NCBI GenBank assembly: GCA_945898105.1
Contig: CAMDHL010000177.1
Coordinates: 1 to 5,001 of the forward strand
Direction: 5' to 3'
Origin: Comamonas sp. lk
GTDB taxonomy: Bacteria > Pseudomonadota > Gammaproteobacteria > Burkholderiales > Burkholderiaceae_C
DNA: 5,001 nt
Shown here: positions 1-5,001 of the stretch, in pieces
Position numbering within the stretch: position 1 is the stretch's first letter
How the letters are laid out: the number at the start of each line of letters is the position of its first letter
The notes under the pieces: generated by a model
What the model was told of the DNA's origin: nothing
The model's database searches: none
Seen by the model: the letters and a program-made list of their open reading frames with translations, nothing else
Program-made: the position numbers and the translations under genes

Positions 1-24
1 CACTCTTGAAGATGACCCAGTTGG

Positions 25-1020
25 TCAGAAAGTTTTTCGCAGTGTGACGAATTTGTCCATGCCTGCCACGGACCACTGCATGTAGACCAGTACGGACGAT
101 GTCTCCAGACTGCTGTCTGGGTTGTACGCCTGGGCGCGCTGCAACCAACCTAAAAGCGCTTTCGCCGCATGCTGATCCATACGCAGCAATGCAGTGCAGT
201 CGATAGACATGGGCGGCGTGCTTTGGCTTGAATCCAGCTCAGGCAATTGCAAGCTGTCTGCGCCTTGCATATCGCCTTGCAAGTTCCATAGCGTCCCCTT
301 TAGCGGCGCTAGTTTCATTTCCCAAAGCGGTGGTGCGTCATTCCACCAGTGCACATACTCCATCACGGTATCGTCAAAGCCCTCCATGTCCCCTAGAAGG
401 CGGCAAATTTCCAAGAGTAGCAGCGCTTGATAGTATGCAACCGCAGTACGTTCGATTTGCGCGCTCAAAGCGGCGCGCAGAAGCGATTGCGCAGCAGTGT
501 CCTGACGCTGTAAACACAACTCGGCCACTTCACGTAGCGTCGGATCCGAGGCCCATGCCATGGGGTTCGGCGCGGGAAGTTCCTGGTGCGCCTGTACATC
601 CGTGTTGGGCAGTTCAAGTAATGGGATTTGCAGAGATTTTTCGATCTCCGGCTCGGGTAGCGGCACTAGCATCGGCGGTGGGTCTGCCAATTCGCTGTTG
701 TTCAAAGCAGGTACGGGGGCTGGCTTCCCTATCGCAGAAGGTTTGGCGTTTCCCGTGCCCCAAAGGTTTTCCAAATGGGCACCGATCCGATCTATTTTTT
801 CGAGCGCTTGTCTGGAGATAGTTTTGTCGCGAACGATTTGGCTGCGTAAACCTGCCACGGTGTTTGCGCCCTGGCCCGAAGCCATGTGCAAACGTAAATT
901 GGCAAATTCTCGTTTACGCGCAACGCGGATGATGCGTGCCCTATCGCGTTCACCCGCACTCAAATGCGCAGTTTGTGTCTTGGCGCCGGTGTGCGTTACA
1001 GAGGTGTCACCGGGGCTCAT
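25..1020 (-). CDS. Hypothetical protein with FimV/TPR-like helical middle and STAS-like C-terminal domain
   Basis: A 331-residue protein of no firmly known function. Residues about 24-45 are highly charged and include a K-R-E-F-x-x-L-R stretch. Residues about 90-155 form a Pro-rich, probably disordered linker. Residues about 159-235 are helical: an E-L-C-L-Q-R-Q-D...A-x-x-L-L-R-A-A segment, then a long hydrophobic helix, then G-F-D-D-T...PPLWE. This resembles the repeat-like segment of Burkholderiales proteins annotated as STAS-domain or FimV-like. From about 271 an I-D-C-T-A-L-L-R-M-D...A-A-K-A-L-L-G-W-L pattern is typical of a STAS-like fold (anti-sigma-factor-antagonist superfamily). No signal peptide or membrane segment is seen, so it is probably cytoplasmic. 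It starts at ATG 26 bp after the dksA stop and lacks a clear Shine-Dalgarno, which suggests co-transcription and perhaps translational coupling with dksA. The domain call comes from remembered similarity. The gene itself is well supported; the function is unknown. Confidence 0.82.
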   Translation of the reverse strand: MSPGDTSVTHTGAKTQTAHLSAGERDRARIIRVARKREFANLRLHMASGQGANTVAGLRSQIVRDKTISRQALEKIDRIGAHLENLWGTGNAKPSAIGKPAPVPALNNSELADPPPMLVPLPEPEIEKSLQIPLLELPNTDVQAHQELPAPNPMAWASDPTLREVAELCLQRQDTAAQSLLRAALSAQIERTAVAYYQALLLLEICRLLGDMEGFDDTVMEYVHWWNDAPPLWEMKLAPLKGTLWNLQGDMQGADSLQLPELDSSQSTPPMSIDCTALLRMDQHAAKALLGWLQRAQAYNPDSSLETSSVLVYMQWSVAGMDKFVTLRKTF

Positions 1021-1046
1021 GACGTAGGGTGTCTGTGAAAGGGCGA

Positions 1047-2027
1047 TCAGTCGCCAAACATTTTTTGCTTGAGTTCGCGCCTTTGCTGGGCTTCCAAGGA
1101 AAGCGTGGCTGTGGGCCTGGCCAGCAGGCGGCCAACCCCGATAGCTTCGCCAGTTTCATCGCAATAGCCGTAATCCCCTGCATCGATACGTCCGATGGAC
1201 TGTTCGATTTTTTTCAATAATTTGCGTTCCCGGTCACGCGTGCGTAACTCCAGTGCATGTTCTTCTTCGATGGTGGCGCGATCTGCCGGGTCCGGTACCA
1301 CCGAGGTGTCTTCCCGCAGATGCTCGGTGGTTTGACCGGCGTTGCTCAGAATATCGCGCTTGAGCACAACCAATTTAAGCCGGAAGGCAGCCATTTGCAC
1401 ATCGTTCATGTACTCCGCATCCGGCATTGCGAGCAATTCGGCGTCACTTAGCTGATGGACTGGTTTGGTTTTCCAGTTATTGGCCAGTTTGCTGTCCTTC
1501 TTTATGACGGCGGGGATGACAGGGGTTAGAGGCTCAACGTCACCCGAGGGGCCAAAACTCGATTTCGCGGCCGTTGACGCGACCGATTGCGCCATAGAAG
1601 GCACGGTCAATTGCGCCAGGCGCGAAGAGGGCCGACCCGATTTCACCGGTACCGCTGGCGGACCTGCAGTCACGGGGGGGGCTGCCAGCACCTTTGGGGG
1701 CACCACTATAGGGGCTGCGGTTGAGGGCGCTTTTGGGACCACAGCTTTGGGTTTTGTAGCCACCGGTGCCGCCGCAGATTTCTTGGGTGCGGCCTTTGGG
1801 GCTGCTGCTTTACTTACTGGATTACTTTTCACAGGGGAAGTCACGGTTTTTTTCGCGGCGGGCGGGTTTGCTTTTGATGGGGTTTTGGCAGAGGATTTCA
1901 CCGGCGTTGGCGGCTTTTTCGCTGCCGCCGTTGTCGCCTTAACGCTCTTAGTCGCTACCGCCTTAGCTTTTGGCTGCGGCTTGGCGGCCACGGTGGGCTG
2001 GGCCTTTTTGGTGCTGGTGGCGTTCAA
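1047..2027 (-). CDS. dksA: DksA/TraR-family RNA polymerase-binding regulator with long Lys/Ala/Pro-rich N-terminal tail and degenerate zinc finger
   Basis: A DksA-family protein of 326 residues; E. coli DksA has 151. DksA binds the RNA polymerase secondary channel and, with ppGpp, tunes rRNA and amino-acid promoters. The core is at about 186-326: an E-Y-M-N element (205-208), then a coiled coil with the tip motif D-P-A-D-R-A (D246, D249, A251, matching the E. coli D-x-x-D-x-A). Next come E-L-R-T-R-D-R-E-R-K-L-L-K-K-I and the C-terminal globular part. Of the four zinc cysteines only C289 remains; the others are T292, S310 and A313, as in zinc-independent DksA paralogues. Residues 1-162 contain no Asp or Glu, and the first 100 residues hold 22 Lys among Ala, Pro, Ser and Thr. 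This resembles histone H1-like tails and should be disordered. The start is TTG, chosen because a strong GAGGAG lies 7 nt upstream. The gene sits 152 bp after cobW and 26 bp before the STAS-like gene. The family is certain; whether this is the housekeeping DksA or a DksA2-like paralogue is open. Confidence 0.93.
   Translation of the reverse strand: MNATSTKKAQPTVAAKPQPKAKAVATKSVKATTAAAKKPPTPVKSSAKTPSKANPPAAKKTVTSPVKSNPVSKAAAPKAAPKKSAAAPVATKPKAVVPKAPSTAAPIVVPPKVLAAPPVTAGPPAVPVKSGRPSSRLAQLTVPSMAQSVASTAAKSSFGPSGDVEPLTPVIPAVIKKDSKLANNWKTKPVHQLSDAELLAMPDAEYMNDVQMAAFRLKLVVLKRDILSNAGQTTEHLREDTSVVPDPADRATIEEEHALELRTRDRERKLLKKIEQSIGRIDAGDYGYCDETGEAIGVGRLLARPTATLSLEAQQRRELKQKMFGD
1674..1681 (-). repeat. 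Homopolymer of eight C (coding strand) inside the dksA tail
   Basis: Eight G on the plus strand read as eight C in the dksA coding strand, spanning codons 116-118 (Ala-Pro-Pro). The tract lies in the low-complexity tail, upstream of the DksA core, so a one-base slip would remove the core by frameshift. The tract is visible directly; a role in switching is only a possibility. Confidence 0.6.
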
Positions 2028-2034
2028 TTCGTGT

Positions 2035-2041
2035 CTCCTCT
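2035..2041 (-). promoter_or_regulatory. Ribosome binding site deciding the TTG start of dksA
   Basis: Read on the minus strand this is AGAGGAG, a near-consensus Shine-Dalgarno, followed by ACACGAA and then TTG. The 7-nt spacing from GAGGAG is ideal. No in-frame ATG competes nearby, so this site supports translation from TTG and therefore inclusion of the whole Lys/Ala-rich tail in the protein. Confidence 0.75.
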
Positions 2042-2179
2042 AAGTAAGCGCTCAGGCGGGACCGGAGTAGTCGGGTCGGTTTTGTGGCCTAGCCGATCTG
2101 CCGGACCCCCTTGGTCGGCGCGCGAGTGTACAGGCAAGCGCCGGCCACTGGCCCGCTTCTGGGGGAACGGCAAAAACCT

Positions 2180-3253
2180 TCATACCAACGATTGCTCCAT
2201 CCCCTGCAAAAGTATGTCTTTTGGCAGGTCAATACCGATAAACACCAGTTTGCTCGATTTAAGTTCGTTGGGCCCCCAAAGTGGACCCAGGTCGCTGCCC
2301 ATCAGTTGATGCACGCCTTGAAAGATGACTTTTCGGTCACTGCCTTGCATGTACAAAACGCCTTTATAGCGCAGCATGCGCGGGCCATAAATGTTGACGA
2401 TCGCGCCCAGAAAATCTTCCAACTTGCCCGGATCGAAGGGCCGCTCGGATTTAAATACGAAGCTCTTAACGTCATCATCCACATGGTGGTGGTGGCCATG
2501 CTCCTGCTCGTGGTCGTGCGAGGGATGGTCGCAGTCAGGGCCGTGGTGGTGATGGTCTTGTGAATGATCGTGACCGTGACCATGGTCATGGGCTGTGGGG
2601 CTCAGAAAAGCGGGGTCGATGTCCAGCGTGGCGTTGAGGTTAAAGCCGTGCAAATCGAGCACGTTTTTGATGTCCATTTCGCCAAAATGCGCAATATGCT
2701 GCGGCGCACGCGGGTTCATGTGTTTGAGCCGGTGCGTTAGCGCGCCCAGGGCATCGGCGCTCACCAAATCGGATTTACTGATGAAAATCTGATCGGCAAA
2801 TCCCACCTGGCGGCGGGCTTCCTGGCGTTCATTGAGTTGCTCTGGCGCATGCTTGGCATCGACTAAGGTCAAGATGGCGTCTAGCAAGTAGGATTCGGCT
2901 ACCTCGTCGTCCATGAAAAAGGTTTGCGCCACCGGACCGGGGTCGGCCAAGCCGGTGGTTTCGATGACCACGCGGTCAAAGTTCAGCTCGCCTTTGCGCT
3001 TTTTCTCTGCCAAATCCTGCAAGGTCGTACGCAAGTCTTCGCGGATCGTGCAGCAGACGCAGCCGTTACTCATCTGGATGATTTGTTCTTGCGTATCGGA
3101 CACCAGAATATCGCTGTCGATATTCTCCTCGCCAAACTCGTTTTCGATGACTGCGATCTTCTGCCCATGCGCTTCCGTGAGGATGCGTTTGAGCAAGGTG
3201 GTTTTACCTGCGCCTAAAAAACCTGTGAGTATGGTCGCCGGAATGAGTGCCAT
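2180..3253 (-). CDS. COG0523 (CobW/P47K) family GTPase, putative zinc metallochaperone, His-rich loop
   Basis: A 357-residue G3E-class GTPase of the COG0523 family, whose members insert or deliver metals (zinc for the YeiR/ZNG1 types, cobalt for CobW). Walker A G-F-L-G-A-G-K-T-T is at 11-19, the E-N-E-F-G-E switch region at 37-42, and the diagnostic metal-binding G-C-V-C-C at 64-68. The E-T-T-G-L-A-D-P block is at 98-105, and the base-recognition S-K-S-D at 159-162 is a normal variant of NKxD here. Residues 222-257 form a loop with 17 His among 36 residues plus Asp and one Cys, a likely metal-gathering segment. The CobW C-terminal domain follows at about 263-350. The ATG start is backed by a modest AGAAGAAG 5 nt upstream and puts Walker A at the usual distance. 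It precedes dksA on the same strand, which points to a role in zinc economy rather than cobalamin synthesis; no cobalamin gene is present. The family is certain and the metal is inferred. Confidence 0.95.
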   Translation of the reverse strand: MALIPATILTGFLGAGKTTLLKRILTEAHGQKIAVIENEFGEENIDSDILVSDTQEQIIQMSNGCVCCTIREDLRTTLQDLAEKKRKGELNFDRVVIETTGLADPGPVAQTFFMDDEVAESYLLDAILTLVDAKHAPEQLNERQEARRQVGFADQIFISKSDLVSADALGALTHRLKHMNPRAPQHIAHFGEMDIKNVLDLHGFNLNATLDIDPAFLSPTAHDHGHGHDHSQDHHHHGPDCDHPSHDHEQEHGHHHHVDDDVKSFVFKSERPFDPGKLEDFLGAIVNIYGPRMLRYKGVLYMQGSDRKVIFQGVHQLMGSDLGPLWGPNELKSSKLVFIGIDLPKDILLQGMEQSLV

Positions 3254-3377
3254 GGATGCTTCTTCTAGTTACCGTGAAGGGGCGCATTTTGCAGCAAGCG
3301 ACCGCCTTACAGCACGATTTCTAGGATTTGCCGCTGGTCCCTTGGCTTTTGCGGGCGGCCACACAAGCTTGCGACCT

Positions 3378-4397
3378 TCAGCGTTCCTCGACCCGCCCAT
3401 CCGCGTGCAGCGCAAATCGACCTTTTTCCCGCGGATGCACCGGGTCGCTGCGCCCCCAGGGCCAAGGCCCGAACTCGGTACGCCGGTAATCGGCGAAGGC
3501 CTGGTGGATTTCGGCCTGGGTATTCATGACAAACGGGCCGTACTGCGCGACCGGTTCGCCGATTGGGCGTCCCTGTAGGAGCAACAATTGCGTTTCGTCG
3601 ATGCCGCCCTGCAGTGCTAAAGCGTCCTGGGCCCGGACTTCCAACACCGATTGCGGTGGGACGGACTGTCCGTTGATGGTCAGCCCCTTACCTTGGAAGT
3701 AATACAAGCGCCGGCGGGTTTGGGGATGGCTTGCCCCTGGCAGCGTCCATAGGGCATTGGCCTGCATGCGGATGGTCCAAATGGCCAAGTCCGAGTCCAC
3801 TTCAGAGGCCCAGGAGTCTGGCGGCGGTGCTGCCCCTCGCGCATCCCCAAGCGTTCCTGCGACTACTTGTACCGAGGTCTTGCGCGCCTGGGCATCGCTC
3901 AATTCAAGCAGCGGAACGCGGTCCGCCCAGAGCATGGTGAAGTGCGGCTCAGACATTTTTTTTCGGGCCGGCAAATTGAGCCAAATTTGGAATAACTCAG
4001 CAGGATTGGGCGCCTCGGTGCTGCGCAGAGGAAACATTTCGCAATGCACAATGCCCTTCCCAGCGGTGAGCCATTGCACATCGCCCGCCCCGAAACGCGC
4101 CGTCGCGCCCAGGGAGTCGGAATGGTCGATAAAACCCTGGCGCACGATGGTGACGGTTTCAAAACCCCGGTGCGGATGCGCCGGGAACCCCGGCACCGTG
4201 GTGCCGTGGTACATGCGCCAACCGTCTTTGCCTTCAAAGTCCTGCCCCATATTTCTCCCGTCCAGGCTGGCATCGGGACCCATAGCGGCGTTACCGCGGG
4301 GGTAGGCATCGTCGTGGTGGACACAAAATAAAAAGGGGTCCATGGTTTGCCATGGAAAGCCTAATGGCATGGCTGCAAGAATGCTGGTGGAGGGCAT
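3378..4397 (-). CDS. Pirin family protein (bicupin, putative metal-dependent oxidoreductase/regulator)
   Basis: A pirin-family bicupin. Bacterial pirins bind iron or another divalent metal; some act as quercetin dioxygenases and others modulate partner enzymes, so the substrate cannot be told here. Counting from the ATG used (339 aa), the N-terminal cupin has the metal ligands H74 and H76 in H-P-H-R-G-F-E-T-V-T and H118 and E120 in G-I-V-H-C-E-M. These match the H-x-H and H-x-E ligand set of human pirin. The opening G-F-P-W...D-P-F-L-F-C-V-H-H-D-D-A-Y-P and the C-terminal cupin ending V-A-Q-Y-G-P-F-V-M-N-T-x-x-E-I are typical of this family. No signal peptide is seen, so it is cytoplasmic. 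The start is uncertain: a TTG at 4415 would add six residues, and ATGs at 4370 and 4343 would shorten it. None has a good Shine-Dalgarno. The gene diverges from the sialidase-like gene and lies 124 bp upstream of cobW. Confidence 0.93.
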   Translation of the reverse strand: MPSTSILAAMPLGFPWQTMDPFLFCVHHDDAYPRGNAAMGPDASLDGRNMGQDFEGKDGWRMYHGTTVPGFPAHPHRGFETVTIVRQGFIDHSDSLGATARFGAGDVQWLTAGKGIVHCEMFPLRSTEAPNPAELFQIWLNLPARKKMSEPHFTMLWADRVPLLELSDAQARKTSVQVVAGTLGDARGAAPPPDSWASEVDSDLAIWTIRMQANALWTLPGASHPQTRRRLYYFQGKGLTINGQSVPPQSVLEVRAQDALALQGGIDETQLLLLQGRPIGEPVAQYGPFVMNTQAEIHQAFADYRRTEFGPWPWGRSDPVHPREKGRFALHADGRVEER

Positions 4398-4501
4398 GAT
4401 GGGCGAAACGTGCAATGGCAGTGCGCTGGTTGATATGCAGGCAGTTTAGCCCTTGCTTGCAAATTGCCGCTCTAAAAATGATGGACAGATAAGATCGACT
4501 A
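4398..4501. promoter_or_regulatory. Divergent intergenic region between the pirin and sialidase-like genes
   Basis: This short region must carry the 5' signals of both flanking genes if each has its own promoter. On the plus strand a weak pair, TTGCTT (4453-4458) and AATGAT (4477-4482), is spaced by 18 nt. The only inverted repeat noticed is TTGC-TT-GCAA (4453-4462), too short to call an operator. No good Shine-Dalgarno precedes the plus-strand ATG. The existence of a shared control region is inferred from gene orientation; the exact elements are unproven. Confidence 0.35.
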
Positions 4502-5001
4502 ATGCAAGTTTTTTCCGTTTTGCTGCGTGGCGCGATTGCCTTGGGCTTTTGTGCGCTTCTCGCCTGGGCTGATGGCGCTCGTCGGGCTGAGCTGCTACCG
4601 GCGCGCGCCCGTACTGAGCCTTTGCCCGCTTTTGCAGAAAGTAACGCACAAACTCAAGCGCCTTCCCAGCAACTGTCCACGCAGGGCATCGGCCATTGGG
4701 AGCGAATAGGGCAAGGGCGTATTCCGATGCCGCCAGGCGTTTTGGCGGCCCATGCCAGCGCTTTGGTGGCTTTGCCAGTCGAAAGTCAGGCCAGCATGAT
4801 GGCATTCTGGTTTGCCGGTGACCGCGAAAGCGCGCCCAATGTGCAAATTGCGATGTCGACCTTAGACCGCGCCAGCGGCGTCTGGTCCGATGCAAAGCTG
4901 GTGGTCGACCGGTGGGACCTTGCGCAGCAACTGGGCTTTGGCATACGCCGCCTAGGCAATCCCGTAGCTTGGCTGGATTCTCAGGGACAGGTGCATTTAT
5001 A
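4502..5001 (+). CDS. Exported sialidase/BNR-repeat-like protein, 5' portion (truncated by window edge)
   Basis: An open frame from ATG to the right edge gives 166 codons plus two bases with no stop, so the gene is cut by the window. Residues 1-23 look like a signal peptide or N-terminal anchor: R9, a hydrophobic core from about 10 to 22, and a possible A-W-A cleavage site. Residues about 24-60 are a Pro/Gln/Ala-rich linker. The folded part begins with G-R-I-P-M-P-P-G (72-79), then A-H-A-S-x-L-V-A-L, A-F-W-F-A-G-D-R-E-S-A-P (101-112) and G-F-G-I-R-R-L-G-N-P-V-A-W (145-157). The R-I-P and F-x-A-G-x-R-E order resembles the start of the six-bladed propeller of BNR/sialidase-like proteins (the R-I-P arginine and the Asp/Arg-Glu element). 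Such proteins in Burkholderiales are usually labelled exo-alpha-sialidase, but activity on sialic acid is unproven and no Asp-box is visible in this part. It is divergent from the pirin gene. The family call is fairly confident; the function is weak. Confidence 0.8.
   Translation, partial: MQVFSVLLRGAIALGFCALLAWADGARRAELLPARARTEPLPAFAESNAQTQAPSQQLSTQGIGHWERIGQGRIPMPPGVLAAHASALVALPVESQASMMAFWFAGDRESAPNVQIAMSTLDRASGVWSDAKLVVDRWDLAQQLGFGIRRLGNPVAWLDSQGQVHL

Noticed and set aside
560..1027. Plus-strand frame of 155 codons opposite the STAS-like gene
   Set aside because: Ser/Gly-rich antisense product with no recognisable motif; the minus-strand frame continues through it with domain-like sequence.
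1465..2043. Long plus-strand frame encoding a very hydrophobic Ala/Gly/Phe-rich protein
   Set aside because: It is the exact antisense of the Lys/Ala/Pro-rich dksA tail; AAG/GCC/CCC codons read backwards give Leu/Phe/Gly/Ala. The minus-strand frame has a strong ribosome binding site and a clear DksA core.
2028..2179. Small inverted repeats between cobW and dksA (GGCC-AGT-GGCC and a GCCGA/TCGGC pair)
   Set aside because: The stems are only 4-5 bp and no T-run follows on the minus strand, so neither a terminator nor a regulatory RNA is supported.
2111..2563. Plus-strand frame antisense to the 3' half of the GTPase gene, ending in a Val/Met-rich stretch
   Set aside because: The Val/Met-rich end is the mirror of the His-rich CAT/CAC codons of the GTPase gene; no family resemblance of its own.
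2302..2589. Minus-strand Thr/Met-rich frame within the GTPase gene
   Set aside because: A shifted reading of the same His-rich repeat region; the GTPase frame holds all family motifs.
2768..2779. S-K-S-D instead of N-K-x-D in the GTPase as a possible lost function
   Set aside because: Thr or Ser at the first position is common in COG0523 GTPases, so this is normal variation and not a broken motif.
3254..3377. Possible Zur operator upstream of the COG0523 GTPase
   Set aside because: I looked for the AT-rich palindrome of the GTTATA-TATAAC type expected for Zur. No such element was seen here, nor in 2028-2179. A motif search with a betaproteobacterial Zur model would be decisive.
4446..4895. 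Closed minus-strand frame of 149 codons
   Set aside because: Arg/His-rich product typical of antisense reading in GC-rich DNA. The plus-strand frame from 4502 has a signal peptide and sialidase-like motifs and is open to the edge.

Overview
The window looks like a chromosomal stretch from a betaproteobacterium, most likely order Burkholderiales and plausibly Comamonadaceae (Rhodoferax/Polaromonas-like). This rests on remembered family sequence and on the neighbourhood of a DksA-type regulator with a COG0523 (CobW) GTPase. It is an inference, not a database result. The DNA is moderately GC-rich and densely coding. I see no insertion sequence, phage gene, CRISPR array, tRNA or rRNA.

Layout: four genes lie on the minus strand and are read from right to left. 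They are a pirin-family cupin (about 3378-4397), a COG0523/CobW GTPase with a histidine-rich metal loop (2180-3253), a DksA-family regulator of RNA polymerase with a very long Lys/Ala/Pro tail (1047-2027), and an unnamed protein with a helical repeat-like middle and a STAS-like C-terminus (25-1020). On the plus strand, diverging from the pirin gene, the 5' part of an exported sialidase/BNR-like protein starts at 4502 and runs off the right edge. The gaps are 124 bp (pirin to cobW), 152 bp (cobW to dksA), 26 bp (dksA to the STAS-like gene) and about 86-104 bp (divergent pirin/sialidase-like region). The 26-bp gap suggests dksA and the STAS-like gene are co-transcribed. The larger gaps could hold their own promoters, but I see no convincing promoter or terminator in them.

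How the genes may work together: the most meaningful pair is cobW-dksA. The DksA protein keeps the coiled-coil tip residues that act in the RNA polymerase secondary channel. Three of its four zinc-finger cysteines are replaced, giving the pattern C-x2-T-x17-S-x2-A. This is close to the zinc-independent DksA2 of Pseudomonas aeruginosa, whose gene also sits beside a COG0523 GTPase. Here the GTPase carries 17 histidines in 36 residues. A link to zinc economy is therefore reasonable, though I see no Zur-like operator. The DksA core also carries a tail of about 160 residues that resembles histone H1-like/AlgP-type DNA-binding tails. This fusion and the unnamed STAS-like partner gene are the parts most worth a second look.
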